A program made the position numbers and the translations under genes. A DNA stretch of 64,000 nucleotides from Planctomycetaceae bacterium (lineage in GTDB: Bacteria > Planctomycetota > Planctomycetia > Planctomycetales > Planctomycetaceae): positions 1 through 64,000 of the forward strand of contig WFTL01000094.1 in NCBI GenBank assembly GCA_015485495.1, written 5' to 3'. Positions 17,776 to 28,108 of this stretch are shown piece by piece. The first letter of the stretch is position 1, and each line of letters starts with the position of its first letter. The notes below the pieces were generated by a model. The model made no database searches and was not told the origin of the DNA. It saw nothing but the letters and a program-made list of their open reading frames with translations.

Positions 17776-17914
17776 GAAGGCCGCACCAGCGACCTCACCG
17801 GTCAGGTTACTCGGCCGGTTTCCCTGTGCAACCCCGGTGGCCGATTGCATCCCGATTCCCGCGGCTTAGAATCCGCCGCATTCCGCATCTCCCGCTCCTT
17901 CCAGTGACTGTCCC

Positions 17915-18790
17915 ATGCAGGAAGCCATCCGCAAAGCCGACACTCTCATCGAAGCACTCGGATGGATCCGCCGCTTCCGTGGCCGCTACGTCGTCGTGAA
18001 ACTCGGCGGCAGCACACTCAGCGACTCCACAGCCGTGGACAGTCTGCTCACCGACATCGTATTCATGGCCACCGTGGGCATGCGGCCGATTCTGGTGCAC
18101 GGCGGCGGCAGTGCCATCAGTGCCGCCATGGCCCGGGAAGGCATCGAACCGACCTTCGTGGAAGGGCGGCGCTACACCGACCAGGCCACTCTGAAAATCG
18201 CTTCCCGTGTTCTCATTGAGGAAATCTGTCCGGATCTGGTCTGTCGGATTCAGGATCGCGGCGGACGGGCCACCGGCCTGCACTTCGGCACCGAAAATGT
18301 CCTCACCGCCGCTCCCCTGCAGCTCACCGATGACAACGGACAAACGATCGACCCCGGTTTTGTCGGCCAGGTGACTCATGTCGATCGCGACCTGTTGTCC
18401 CGCGTCTGTTCCACCGGGACCATTCCCGTCATCCCCAGCATCGCTCTGGACGATCACGGACACCGGCTGAATGTGAACGCCGACACGGCCGCCGCCGCCG
18501 TCGCCCGGGCGATCGATGCGGAAAAGCTGGTTTTTCTGAGCGATATTCCTGGGATTCTCACGGACGTGAACAACCCGGATTCCCGCCTGTCTCATGTGAC
18601 GGCAACTGAGGTTCGCGGATTCATCTCAGACGGTACAATCTCCGGCGGAATGGTCCCCAAAGTCCAGGCAGCCCTGGACGCTCTGGCAGCCGGTGTCAGC
18701 AAAGTGCACATTGTGGATGCCGGAATGCCCCATTCCGTACTGCTGGAAATCTATTCTGACACCGGTGTGGGAACCGAAATCGTAGGATAG
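17915..18790 (+). CDS. argB: Acetylglutamate kinase
   Basis: Phosphorylates N-acetylglutamate in arginine biosynthesis. The 291-residue protein has the amino-acid-kinase fold: KLGGSTL near residue 29 (phosphate-binding Lys), [10 protein letters not shown], the substrate loop [32 protein letters not shown], and [12 protein letters not shown] near the C-terminus with the conserved lysine. The ATG at 17915 follows directly on the region divergent to the riboswitch. argD follows after 177 bases, so the two probably act as a small arginine cluster, possibly in one transcript. Confidence 0.95.
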   Translation: MQEAIRKADTLIEALGWIRRFRGRYVVVKLGGSTLSDSTAVDSLLTDIVFMATVGMRPILVHGGGSAISAAMAREGIEPTFVEGRRYTDQATLKIASRVLIEEICPDLVCRIQDRGGRATGLHFGTENVLTAAPLQLTDDNGQTIDPGFVGQVTHVDRDLLSRVCSTGTIPVIPSIALDDHGHRLNVNADTAAAAVARAIDAEKLVFLSDIPGILTDVNNPDSRLSHVTATEVRGFISDGTISGGMVPKVQAALDALAAGVSKVHIVDAGMPHSVLLEIYSDTGVGTEIVG

Positions 18791-18820
18791 TGTCCGCCGA
18801 ACAGGACAGTGTCCGCCGAA
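18789..18820. repeat. 13-bp direct repeat at the end of argB
   Basis: AGTGTCCGCCGAA occurs twice, at 18789-18801 and 18808-18820, a 19-base period. The first copy overlaps the argB stop codon. It could be chance or a regulatory site ahead of argD. Confidence 0.5.
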
Positions 18821-18967
18821 GACGGAACCCCCGCGCTGCGAATACGTTCATGCCCACTGGGCATCTTCGGGTAAACACAGCATCATTATTCTTCCGAACA
18901 TGAACGAATGACGGGCCGCACGATGCCCGTCTTTTCCGCCCCATCAGCCATTCACAGGACAGGACAT

Positions 18968-20185
18968 ATGACCACCGCCGCGGATCTGGACAGCCAGGCA
19001 ACGATCGGACTGTTCGACCGGTACGTGATCCCCAACTACACACGCTATCCGATTTCTCTGGTCGAAGGATCCGGTTCCTGGGTCCGCGATGCAGAAGGAC
19101 GGCGTTACCTGGACCTGTTTCCCGGCTGGGGCTGCAATCTTCTGGGATACTCGCCCCCGACCGTCGTGGACGCCATCCGTGAACAGGCCGCACGGCTCAT
19201 CCATGTTCCCAATACGTGGTACACCGAAGCTCAGGGACGTTTCGCGGAATTCCTCTGTTCCCGCAGTTTCGGAAAAGCCTTCTTCTGCAACAGCGGCGCC
19301 GAAGCCTGTGAAGCGGCCATCAAGCTGGCCCGGCTGCACGGATCGGCTCGTGGCCGTTACCGGACAATCACGTTCGAACGCGGCTTTCACGGCCGGACAT
19401 TCGGCGCCCTGACCGCCACCGCTCAGCCGAAGTACCACGAAGGCCTGGGACCGCTCCTGGCCGGCTTCCGCTATGCCCCCATCAATGATCTCGACGCCGT
19501 CCGCACTCTGGTGGACGACGAAACCTGTGCGATCATGATCGAACCGATCCAGGGAGAGGGCGGCATTCGCATTCCGGATCCCGCATTTCTGCAGGGGCTG
19601 CGGGACATCTGCGACGAACACGAACTGCTGCTGATTTTCGACGAGGTTCAGACCGGCATGGGCCGAACGGGTACCTGGTTCGCCTATCAGCAGACGCCGG
19701 TCGTTCCGGACATCGTGACGGTCGCCAAAGGACTGGCCGGAGGCGTCGCGTGCGGGGCCATGATCGCCCGGGACGAAATCGCGGCGGATCTGCGCCCCGG
19801 AATGCATGCCTCCACGTTCGGCGGAAATCCTCTGGCCATGGCAGCCGGACTGGCGACGGGAGAAACCATCGAACAGGAACAGCTTCTGGAACACGTGAAC
19901 GCGTCCGCGGAATTCATCCGAGGCAGGCTCAGCGAACTTCAGGAACACCTGAATATCATTCGAGACGTCCGTGTCGCCGGCATGATGGTCGGCATCGATC
20001 TGGACATTCCGGCGGCCCCGGCGGTGGAACTGTGTATGGAACGCGGCGTTCTGGTCAACGCCACGCAGGACACCGTGGTCCGGCTTCTTCCGGCTCTGAA
20101 CATTTCCCGGAACGATCTCGAACAGGGACTGGCCACCCTGACAGAGGTTCTGACACTCATGGCCGACCGGACAGACACCGCCTGA
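18968..20185 (+). CDS. argD: Acetylornithine aminotransferase
   Basis: PLP-dependent class III aminotransferase converting N-acetylglutamate semialdehyde to N-acetylornithine. The ATG at 18968 is behind AGGACAGGAC; 20 further upstream residues would not fit the family. The 405 residues show [49 protein letters not shown] and VAKGLAGG with the Schiff-base lysine. The closest alternative is another omega-aminotransferase of the same class, but the argB neighbour and the sequence motifs favour argD. The lipase gene starts 37 bases downstream. Confidence 0.93.
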   Translation: MTTAADLDSQATIGLFDRYVIPNYTRYPISLVEGSGSWVRDAEGRRYLDLFPGWGCNLLGYSPPTVVDAIREQAARLIHVPNTWYTEAQGRFAEFLCSRSFGKAFFCNSGAEACEAAIKLARLHGSARGRYRTITFERGFHGRTFGALTATAQPKYHEGLGPLLAGFRYAPINDLDAVRTLVDDETCAIMIEPIQGEGGIRIPDPAFLQGLRDICDEHELLLIFDEVQTGMGRTGTWFAYQQTPVVPDIVTVAKGLAGGVACGAMIARDEIAADLRPGMHASTFGGNPLAMAAGLATGETIEQEQLLEHVNASAEFIRGRLSELQEHLNIIRDVRVAGMMVGIDLDIPAAPAVELCMERGVLVNATQDTVVRLLPALNISRNDLEQGLATLTEVLTLMADRTDTA

Positions 20186-20222
20186 ACGATCATTCCAGCC
20201 GGACAGCGGAAAGGATGCTGCT

Positions 20223-21056
20223 GTGAACAGTGCGGCCGCCAGCGGAGTCACTTCTGAGACATCCGACGCGGGACTTCTGTCCCCCACGCGCGGCAACGGG
20301 CCGATCGCGGAACTGTCCCTGCTGCAGCAGTCGCTGCTGTTCGCCGAACTGTCGTCTCTGGCCTATTACGATCCGGGCCGCATTGAATGCGTTCTGGCAG
20401 ACGCCGGTTTTTCCGAGGCTCGTTTTTTCAGCCGTGACGGAGCCCAGGCGTGGATCTTCAGTTCGGAATTCGACTGCGTCGTGGCCTGCCGGGGGACGGA
20501 ACCGCAGGAATGGAACGACATCCGGGCCGACATCAATGCCCTGTCCGTGATCACCGAAACGTTCGGCCGTGTTCATCGGGGATTCTGCGAAGAAGCCGAC
20601 GATCTGTGGCCTGGACTGGAAAACGCTCTCCGCGACAACCAGCGGACCCTGTGGTTCACAGGACATTCCCTGGGAGCGGCGGTGGCCACCATCTGTGCCG
20701 GACGCTGTTTTCTTTCCGAAATCGATTCTGTCCCTTATGGCCTGTTCACCTACGGAAGCCCGCGTGTGGGCGACCGGCGATTCGTGAACTTCGTCGAACT
20801 GAACCACACGCGGTGGGTCAACAACAACGATCTGGTCACGCGTGTGCCGCCGGTGTGGATGGGGTACCGCCATTCCGGCCAGGAAATGTATCTGGACCGC
20901 CGCGGCCGCATCCGCAGACTGACCGGGCTGCTCCGCCTGCGCGATTCCCTGTCCGGATTTCTGGCCGCTCTGCTGCGTCTGCGCATCGATCCGTTCGCCG
21001 ACCACAGCATCGACCGCTACATCGCTCACATTCGCCGAACCATCTCCCGGCCATGA
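20223..21056 (+). CDS. Lipase (class 3) family protein
   Basis: Alpha/beta-hydrolase of 277 residues related to fungal triacylglycerol lipases. Visible motifs: ELSSLAYY near the N-terminus, VVACRGTEPQEWNDIRAD (oxyanion region), FTGHSLGAAVATICA with the nucleophile Ser, NNNDLVTRVPP with the acid Asp, and DHSIDRYI with the catalytic His near the end. No signal peptide is visible, so it is probably cytoplasmic. The start is a GTG behind AAGGA; I see no better ATG. It follows argD by 37 bases and may be co-transcribed, without an obvious functional link. Substrate unknown. Confidence 0.87.
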   Translation: MNSAAASGVTSETSDAGLLSPTRGNGPIAELSLLQQSLLFAELSSLAYYDPGRIECVLADAGFSEARFFSRDGAQAWIFSSEFDCVVACRGTEPQEWNDIRADINALSVITETFGRVHRGFCEEADDLWPGLENALRDNQRTLWFTGHSLGAAVATICAGRCFLSEIDSVPYGLFTYGSPRVGDRRFVNFVELNHTRWVNNNDLVTRVPPVWMGYRHSGQEMYLDRRGRIRRLTGLLRLRDSLSGFLAALLRLRIDPFADHSIDRYIAHIRRTISRP

Positions 21057-21144
21057 TCTGTACAGGGACATACCGGCACACTGTCGACGCCACTGTCAGC
21101 GAAGCACGGTACGGCTGACGCGAAAATTCCTGTGCCGTCCGGCT

Positions 21145-22629
21145 TCAGCCCCTGTCTCCAGTGACTTTCAGCAGGGCGCTGCGGGTGCGGACATACAGAG
21201 CGCCGTCGGAAATGGCCGGACTGGCCAGAATCGCGTCGCCCATCTCATTGACCGCCAGCACCTTCAGTGTCGGAGCATTCTCCAGAACCACGATGCGGCC
21301 GTTTTCACCGGCTACGTAGATTCTGCCGCCTCCACAGACCGGCGAAGCGAAGTACTGTCCTTCGTTCCGAATGCGGACCGGCCCGAAAATCGATGACCCG
21401 TCCCGCACATCGAAACAGGTGGCGATTCCCCCTTCTTTGACCAGCAGCATGCGGCCGGAAACCACCAGCGGAGAGACGATATGGTCGGTGTGCTTCGTGC
21501 GGTGCTTCCACAGCACGTGTGTGTCCGTCACGTCTCCACGGCCTCCGCCCCGCACTGCCAGAATGCACTGGTCCGCCGGGTTCTTCGCATCGTACGAGGC
21601 TCCGGCGAAGTTGTCCGGATGCAGAAAAGCCAGGTCCAGTTCCCGCCCTTCCAGATCCCCGTCGCCATCCAGATCTCCCCGCCCGAAGGTCTTTTCGTAG
21701 AAACGTTCCGGGACCGGTCGATTTCCCACAAAGGCCTGGATTTCTTCCCGCGTGAGACGTCCGTCCCCGTTTCCCGTTTCTGCCTGGTCCACCGAGACCA
21801 GCCACTGATTGGCAATCCCGCCGCTCTGCACGGACACATACACGATTCCGTCGTGACAGACGGGGGTCGTCTTGATGTTGCGCAGCAGTGTGCGGGCCTG
21901 CCAGAGACGTTTTCCTGTCCGTGGATCGTAACCAATGAGCAGCCCGGTGCCGGCCACAACCAGTTCGTCTCCGGTCGGCGTCCGGCAGATGACCGGATGA
22001 GAGTAATTCACGGCCATGTCACTGCGGTCATCCATCCACCGCTGCTGCCCCGTTTTCCGGTCAAAGGCCCGAATGGAAGGATGCAGGTCGTCGTCCTGAA
22101 CGAAAATGACCAGATCGTCGTAAAGCACGGGCGACATCCCGGCTCCCCACCGGAATACGAAGTAGGGAATCGGCAGCTTCTGATGCCACACGTCGGCCCC
22201 GGTCTGTGCATCAACAGCCACCAGACCCAGCGTCCAGAAGTAGAAATAGACGCGATCTGAATCGATCGCCGGGGTCGTCGATGCGTAACTGTTCGTCCGA
22301 TGGATGTCATCGACATCGCCGATCGGCCACCGCCGCTCCCACAACTTCCGCCCGCTGGCAGCTTCCAGAGCGACCAGTCCCACATGAGACTCGCCGAACA
22401 TCGTGGACACGACCACCCGGCCGTCCGCCACGACGGGACAGCCGATGCCGTCCCCCAGCTCACAGCGCCAGGCGACTCCCTGTCGGTCAGAAAACTTTAC
22501 GGGCAGATCCGCCGTCTCCCGACTGATGCCGCTGCAGTTCGGACCACGAAACTGAGGCCAGTTGTCGGCTCGAACCACACCAGCCGCCAGGAGCACCACC
22601 ACCGACACAAGAATCGACACACGCCGCAT
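21145..22629 (-). CDS. Secreted PQQ-type beta-propeller protein with inserted EF-hands
   Basis: The start MRRVSILVSV at 22629, behind GGGAGG, gives a signal peptide ending at RADNWPQFRGP. The 494-residue protein is made of PQQ/YVTN-type repeats (LVALEAASGRKLWE, LVAVDAQTGADVW, IRAFDRKTGQQRW, LIGYDPRTGKRLW). Between two blades a segment of about 75 residues carries two EF-hand-like loops: TGNGDGRLTREE and the canonical DLDGDGDLEGRE. It is likely exported, as a calcium-stabilised scaffold or enzyme. Quinoprotein activity cannot be inferred: the repeats are of the PQQ-like kind and no cofactor residues are evident. Confidence 0.85.
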   Translation of the reverse strand: MRRVSILVSVVVLLAAGVVRADNWPQFRGPNCSGISRETADLPVKFSDRQGVAWRCELGDGIGCPVVADGRVVVSTMFGESHVGLVALEAASGRKLWERRWPIGDVDDIHRTNSYASTTPAIDSDRVYFYFWTLGLVAVDAQTGADVWHQKLPIPYFVFRWGAGMSPVLYDDLVIFVQDDDLHPSIRAFDRKTGQQRWMDDRSDMAVNYSHPVICRTPTGDELVVAGTGLLIGYDPRTGKRLWQARTLLRNIKTTPVCHDGIVYVSVQSGGIANQWLVSVDQAETGNGDGRLTREEIQAFVGNRPVPERFYEKTFGRGDLDGDGDLEGRELDLAFLHPDNFAGASYDAKNPADQCILAVRGGGRGDVTDTHVLWKHRTKHTDHIVSPLVVSGRMLLVKEGGIATCFDVRDGSSIFGPVRIRNEGQYFASPVCGGGRIYVAGENGRIVVLENAPTLKVLAVNEMGDAILASPAISDGALYVRTRSALLKVTGDRG

Positions 22630-22749
22630 CAGCGTCCCTCCCGAAGCATCACCGCCGCGGCACAACCGTTCTGAACGCAGCGCCACGTGCCGCCAGGGCA
22701 TTCCCGCCAGGGCGATCTTTCGGCCGGCGTCTCCCGCGTCCCGACCGGA

Positions 22750-24309
22750 TCACGATCCAGGATAGTCGGCCACATACATCGCCTTCACCTGGGTGTAATC
22801 GCGGAACGTGTCTTCGCAGTTGACGCCTGCCCCCGGTCCGCCGGAAATCCCCTGTCCGCCGTACGGCAGCCCGTAGGCGATCATGTTGTGGCAGTTCACC
22901 TGACAGGTGCCGTCGCGAAGCTGTCGGGCCAGTTCGACACCGCGCTGCACGTCCTTCGTCCAGACGCTGGCTCCCAGACCATACGGCGACCGGTTGGCCA
23001 GCTCCAGTGCCTGTTCGGCCGACGACACGGGACAGACCACCGTGAACGTGTGGAACACTTCTGTGGGATTGCAGTCGATCCCCGGAGACGTTCGGAACAG
23101 TGCCGGCCGCACGTAGTAACCGTCCCGGCCGGCGACTTCCGCGGGGCCACCGGGCAGAATCGGCTGTCCGCCGCGCCGGGCGGCTTCCTGCTGAGCCTGC
23201 AGGATGCGGCGGCGCTGCGTCGCATTGATGACAGCTCCCAGCTGCGTTCCTTCATCCGCCTGGTACCCGATTTTCAGTTCGTTCAGAAAGGTCCGTTCGG
23301 CATCGATGAAATCATCCGCGATTTTCTGATCCACAAACACCCGATGCACGGTGCAGCATGTCTGGCCATAGTGCTGATTGGCATGACGACCGATCATGCG
23401 TGCGACCAGCTCCGGATCGGCGTCATCCAGAACAATGGCCGCTCCGTTGCCTCCCATTTCCCGCTTCACACGCGTGCCGTGGCGATCGCAGGTTCGCAGA
23501 ATGTGCTGACCGACCCCAGGGGACCCCGTAAACGAGATGTAGCGAATCTGCGGATGTTCCGCGATGAACTGCCCGGTCAGTTCCCCGCGTCCCGGCAGCA
23601 CATTGATCACCCCCGGAGGAAATCCGGCTTCGATGGCCAGACGCCCCAGATAGAGGGCCGACAGAGGTGTGTCTTCGGCCGGCTTGATCAGCACGCAGTT
23701 GCCCGCCAGCAGAGCGGGAAACATGAACCATGAAGTGAGCACAATGGGATAGTTCCAGGGAATGATGCCCGCCACCACACCCCATGGTTCCCGAGTGGAA
23801 TATCCCTGGATGCCCGGAGCCACTTCCTGGGCGGCGCTGTCTCCCAGAGGAATCCGGCGGGCCACATCGCAGAAGTAGGACGCACAGGCCCGAATCTGAT
23901 CGAAATCTCCCTCGGCCAGTTCCGACAGCTTGCCGCCGTCCCGCACTTCGCACGCCAGCAGAACATCGCGATCGCGTTCGGCCAGTTCCACAAGCTTCAT
24001 GACCAGCTCGCAGCGCTCATCCACGGGAAAGTTCTTCCAGCCGCTCACCCCATTCCCATGAAAGGCCCGCAGGCCGGCCTGGACAGCCGCGTCGACTTCC
24101 GCCTGCCCCATTTCACAGACACGCGCCAGCACTTCCAGTGACCCGGGATCTGCCGTTTCGAACGTCGCATTCATCGTGCCGGAAACGAACTCATTGCCAA
24201 TGATTCCCCCCAGCGGCTGTCCGTCATTGGCACAGAAATCCAGAAATTTCTGCGGGGTTTCGAACCGAGCGGCAGTGATCGACCGAATGTCGGCGGCAGT
24301 GACAGTCAT
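22750..24309 (-). CDS. NAD(P)-dependent aldehyde dehydrogenase (betaine-aldehyde type)
   Basis: The start at 24309 (MTVTAADIRS) follows GAGGAATATC. The 519-residue protein has the ALDH motifs: GIIPWNYPIVLT, KPAEDTPLSA, FTGSPGVGQHI, the general-base Glu in KREMGGNGAAIV, and the nucleophile Cys in YGQTCCTVHRV. The best guess is a betaine-aldehyde or related aldehyde dehydrogenase; the substrate cannot be fixed from sequence. The neighbours (secreted propellers, Gfo/Idh) do not name a pathway. Confidence 0.9.
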   Translation of the reverse strand: MTVTAADIRSITAARFETPQKFLDFCANDGQPLGGIIGNEFVSGTMNATFETADPGSLEVLARVCEMGQAEVDAAVQAGLRAFHGNGVSGWKNFPVDERCELVMKLVELAERDRDVLLACEVRDGGKLSELAEGDFDQIRACASYFCDVARRIPLGDSAAQEVAPGIQGYSTREPWGVVAGIIPWNYPIVLTSWFMFPALLAGNCVLIKPAEDTPLSALYLGRLAIEAGFPPGVINVLPGRGELTGQFIAEHPQIRYISFTGSPGVGQHILRTCDRHGTRVKREMGGNGAAIVLDDADPELVARMIGRHANQHYGQTCCTVHRVFVDQKIADDFIDAERTFLNELKIGYQADEGTQLGAVINATQRRRILQAQQEAARRGGQPILPGGPAEVAGRDGYYVRPALFRTSPGIDCNPTEVFHTFTVVCPVSSAEQALELANRSPYGLGASVWTKDVQRGVELARQLRDGTCQVNCHNMIAYGLPYGGQGISGGPGAGVNCEDTFRDYTQVKAMYVADYPGS

Positions 24310-24491
24310 GATATTCCTCGCTGACAGAAGAACCGAAAACCCGTGCACCCGAGCCTTCAGAATAACGCAGCCATCTCGAAAAATCACGCGACCGGAACTC
24401 TGCTGCCACTGGCCGCACCACCATCAGAAGGCTGATTCGTTACGAAAATACCGATGCCAGCCGCAATCGAGACACACGGCCACCGTCGCCG

Positions 24492-26405
24492 TCAGTGGGA
24501 AATCCAGTCGAACGGCAGAGGCTGACGGGAAAGACCGGGACCTTCCACGTCGAGTTCCAGGATGGCTTCTCCCAGCGAATCGAAGTACTCCAGCTTCAGG
24601 TCGTGGACACCCGCCGTGAGCGCAACAGATTCGCTCAGCTCCAGCTCGCTGTGATCTCCGTCGTTATCGATGATCAGGCGTCCATCGATGAACAGCAGAC
24701 TGCCGTCGTCGGAATTCAGATAAAACGTGTAGCGACCGGTTTTGGGAATCCGCATCTTCCCGGTCAGAACCATGCCCCAGTCGTCCGGACGCAACTGGCG
24801 GGATTCGACATTCAGATCGGACATCACGCTTTCAAATTTCGGAGTCATCCGTTCGAAATCCGGCATTTTCGTCCAGGCCCCTTCGTAGTACCGATATTTC
24901 AGCCCGGTTCCCCGCGGGACGGGCCGATACGTCTGCACCGCTGTGGCGCTCGCCACGCCATCCCGGCGGAACCGGCGGACTTTGAGCGTGGTCGCCTGTC
25001 GAACCATGATCGGAGTATCGAAAATCGGTGAGTTTCTCTGAGGTGTTGTGCCGTCTGTCGTGTAGCGAAGAACGGACTCCGCATCCACCGGAACCGGATG
25101 CACCTGAACCTGTTCCACGAACTCCGGGCAGACTGTGGCGATCAGTGCTTCCTGCTGAGGCCGCACCGGAATGGCGCGTGTTCCGGTCAGAAACAGGTCT
25201 TCCTCATCTTCGAACCGGTAACCCATGTTCCAGCCGAGTTCCAGAAGAGCGGGAGCCTCGGTCGGAATCGGCGTGTCCGCTGTCACGGTCACCCGAACCG
25301 TCTGTTCGCTGCGGGGAGCAATGATCTCGTCCAGAGCCGAAGGCGTCACACGCAGGGCGTGTTCATGCCGAAAAGCGGCCGTCACGTGCAGAGGATGGGC
25401 CGACGGGTTGCGCAGGATCAGATCGACACTCGCCCGGCGGACAGACTGATCGGAATCCGTGAGGACGGAAAACGGCAACTGAGTGGCACTCAGCAGGGCG
25501 CTGGTCAGTTCATAATCGGCCCGCGTCGTCGCATCGTGCGGGAGAATTCCGCTGAGCATCAGATTGGCAATCACCGGCCCGTCGTCTGTCATGGTGACCC
25601 ATGTCACATGATCGAATTCTCCAAAACGTCGCCCACGCAGCGCACTGCCGCCGCCGGTCGTCCCCAGAATGTAGTAATCGGACCCGTTGCGGTGTTCGTA
25701 CAGATACTGATGCGTGTGCCCGGCAATGACGGTGTGCGGACGTCCCTCCAGCAGCGGTTCGATCTTTGCAAACCCCGCCGGATCCTCGTACAGCCAGAGC
25801 GGGTGGTGCAGAAATACGAATGTCCAGCGGGCATCGGCATGTTCCTGCAGAGCCCGGCGCATCGATTCCACCTGATGATCGGGGATGATGCGTCCTTTCT
25901 CGCCGGTGGAATCGAGGGCCAGAAACAGGACGTTGCGGTATACGAACGAATAGAACGGAACACCGAAACGCTTTTTCCAGACATCACGCATCACATCGTT
26001 GTTGATGTCGTGATTTCCCGGCACGAAGAAGAAGGGCACCTTCAGCGGAGCAATCTGCCGATCGATGTCCGCCCAGTCACGGGCAAGCACGGCCCGATCC
26101 GTCGTGTTCCCGGGAATGAAGTCTCCCACGCTCATCACGAACTCCGGCATCAGCAGATTGAGTTTGCGAATGCCGTCTGCAAACACACCCGGACGCGTCC
26201 CGCCGGAATTGTCGCTGATGATGGCGAACTGAAAGTTCACCGGATCATTGAAGAAGTTCAGGTGCGTCCAGGGCCGGACATCCGTTGTCACGTCGCTGGA
26301 AAATCCGGCCCGGGCAGCCGGTTCCGGATTCGACGGTTCCTGAGCTGCTGCAGCCGACAGAACCAGCACGGCTGCCATGAGACACATTCGGATCGGTCGG
26401 TTCAT
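24492..26405 (-). CDS. Secreted metallophosphoesterase with C-terminal PA14 domain
   Basis: The start MNRPIRMCLMAAVL at 26405 gives a signal peptide. Residues about 55-290 are a calcineurin-like phosphoesterase: ISDNSGG, SVGDFIPG, VPGNHDINND, FLHHPLW and IAGHTHQY supply the di-metal ligands. A beta-rich linker follows, with TTDGTTPQRNSPIF, typical of chitobiase-C-terminal-like domains. Residues about 505-637 form a PA14 domain (YTFYLNSDDGSLLFIDG, HDLKLEYFD), usually a carbohydrate-binding module. The protein probably acts on a phosphate ester at the cell surface or in a polysaccharide matrix; the substrate is unknown. Confidence 0.87.
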   Translation of the reverse strand: MNRPIRMCLMAAVLVLSAAAAQEPSNPEPAARAGFSSDVTTDVRPWTHLNFFNDPVNFQFAIISDNSGGTRPGVFADGIRKLNLLMPEFVMSVGDFIPGNTTDRAVLARDWADIDRQIAPLKVPFFFVPGNHDINNDVMRDVWKKRFGVPFYSFVYRNVLFLALDSTGEKGRIIPDHQVESMRRALQEHADARWTFVFLHHPLWLYEDPAGFAKIEPLLEGRPHTVIAGHTHQYLYEHRNGSDYYILGTTGGGSALRGRRFGEFDHVTWVTMTDDGPVIANLMLSGILPHDATTRADYELTSALLSATQLPFSVLTDSDQSVRRASVDLILRNPSAHPLHVTAAFRHEHALRVTPSALDEIIAPRSEQTVRVTVTADTPIPTEAPALLELGWNMGYRFEDEEDLFLTGTRAIPVRPQQEALIATVCPEFVEQVQVHPVPVDAESVLRYTTDGTTPQRNSPIFDTPIMVRQATTLKVRRFRRDGVASATAVQTYRPVPRGTGLKYRYYEGAWTKMPDFERMTPKFESVMSDLNVESRQLRPDDWGMVLTGKMRIPKTGRYTFYLNSDDGSLLFIDGRLIIDNDGDHSELELSESVALTAGVHDLKLEYFDSLGEAILELDVEGPGLSRQPLPFDWISH

Positions 26406-26513
26406 CACGTCGAACTTTCTTTGTTGCCGTTGTGCAGCATCCGGAATTCCCCGGCGTGCCTGCGAATCGTACCGCCACGCCGGACAGACCACATGCCCCC
26501 GGCCGGAAGGCAG

Positions 26514-27830
26514 CTATTCGGAAAAGGGGTCCACCACTTCGATGGAAGTGTCGTGAAGAATGGCCGTCACGGGAGTTCCCCGGCCCGCTTCAAAGTATTC
26601 GTAATTTTTCTGCGCCACCACCGAAGCCGCTTCGATCACCTGCACCACGTCCCGCTGGCTGCGTGCCGTGGGCCAGGTTCCTTCCAGAGACTCCGGAGAT
26701 TCTCCCAGCAGCCGCCGCCGGATGATGGCCAGCAGACCGGACGCGATGGACGCCTTCCCATACCCGAACAGCTCGGGAAATCCGCCCGCATGCTGAATCC
26801 GTCCGCCGAACGACGGATTGCGGGTGCGCGATCCGTCACCAATGACCGCCTCGCGAAATCCGCGGTCCTGCTGATCCACCATCCCGCGCCCGTAGATCCC
26901 GTAGACTTCGATTTCCTGATTGACGGCTCCTTCGAACTCCGCCGGATTGATCCAGTTGTTGTTGTAGTCGCCCCGCATTCCCGTGTCGTACGTCACCGCC
27001 ACGTCGACGCTGTCCCACGTCCGAATGGCCTGTCGCCGCCGGAAGACCGATGGATCCGTCCCGCGCCGCCGGGCGATTTCCACGTGATGTTCGTCCCAGT
27101 GCAGCAACAGGTTCTTCTGCCCCGTGGCGAACACAGCCCGCGGTTTCACGTTCAGATAATGGTGGACGACATCCAGCCAGTGACATCCGACATAGGCGAA
27201 CGGATTGCTTTGTTCGGCCCAGGCGAACACTTCGGTGCTGACTTCCAGAGGTTCTTCCAGAACAGCCCGTACCCGGTTGATGGCACCGTACTTTTCCTGA
27301 GCGTTCATCATCATGTCACGCACGAACGGATCGAACCGCTTGTGCATGTCCACCGCGACAATCAGGCCGTGTTCGTCTGCCTTCTGCACGATGGCATCTG
27401 CTTCCGCTGTGGTCAGACAGAGCGGTTTTTCCGTGATCACGTCGCAGCCGGCATCCAGAGCATCCAGAATGGGCTGCGTGTGCACATGATCCGGAGTCGC
27501 CACAAACAGAATATCCGGACGGTCTTCACGCAGAATGTCCTTCCACACGGTCTCCCCGTAGCGGGCCGTCACCTGACGATCCGGAAATTCGTGCATGAAG
27601 GCGGCCGCGATCTTTCCCGCCGTGCCATTCCGCTCACTGCGCGTTCCCACGGCCACAACCTGAATGCGGACGTCGGCCACCGCCGGCGCCAGATGGCTCA
27701 TGCCGATGCTGTTCAGAGCTCCGGCCAGTCCTCCCCGCATGAAATCGCGAAACGACGGACCGATGATTTCATCGAAAAACATGCCGCCACCCACGATGGC
27801 GACGCGTACAGTGCGCGGATCTGCAGACAT
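26514..27830 (-). CDS. Gfo/Idh/MocA family oxidoreductase
   Basis: The 438-residue protein has an N-terminal Rossmann fold (VRVAIVGGGMFFDE), the family motif DVITEKPLCLT with the catalytic Lys, and an alpha/beta substrate domain with AVDMHKRFDPF and GCHWLDVVHHYLNV. There is no signal peptide, unlike the second Gfo/Idh protein at 41618-42991. The family acts on sugars, inositols and amino-sugar derivatives with NAD(P). No Shine-Dalgarno is evident before the ATG at 27830. It lies between the phosphoesterase and a PQQ-type propeller gene on the same strand. Confidence 0.88.
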   Translation of the reverse strand: MSADPRTVRVAIVGGGMFFDEIIGPSFRDFMRGGLAGALNSIGMSHLAPAVADVRIQVVAVGTRSERNGTAGKIAAAFMHEFPDRQVTARYGETVWKDILREDRPDILFVATPDHVHTQPILDALDAGCDVITEKPLCLTTAEADAIVQKADEHGLIVAVDMHKRFDPFVRDMMMNAQEKYGAINRVRAVLEEPLEVSTEVFAWAEQSNPFAYVGCHWLDVVHHYLNVKPRAVFATGQKNLLLHWDEHHVEIARRRGTDPSVFRRRQAIRTWDSVDVAVTYDTGMRGDYNNNWINPAEFEGAVNQEIEVYGIYGRGMVDQQDRGFREAVIGDGSRTRNPSFGGRIQHAGGFPELFGYGKASIASGLLAIIRRRLLGESPESLEGTWPTARSQRDVVQVIEAASVVAQKNYEYFEAGRGTPVTAILHDTSIEVVDPFSE

Positions 27831-28108
27831 TGGAACCAGCCGGACGGCGATCGGATGACACCGACGGCATCCGATCCTGGAAAGACGCTCAGGAAAACAG
27901 TGAAGGTGATCTGGCAGGACCGAGGCAGCTCCCCGGCAAGGGATCCCCCGGCACAGCGGTGCTGTGGTGCAGAATCATACCGCCATCGTCGACCGACGCC
28001 ACTGTGGATACGGTCCTGTCGCCGGATCGTGCCGATCTGTTTCGATCCTTCCGCCGCGCGCCCACTGCCTGTCGGCCGTTTCGCTCCGCCAGTCCGCTGC
28101 CGTTCGCT

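Noticed and set aside
17526-17850. Small open frames in the riboswitch region
   Set aside because: They overlap conserved aptamer elements; base conservation is explained by RNA structure, not protein.
21057-21144. GTCAGC/GCTGAC inverted repeat between the lipase and propeller genes as a terminator
   Set aside because: Only 6 bp with a 12-base loop and no T-run; too weak to list as a feature.
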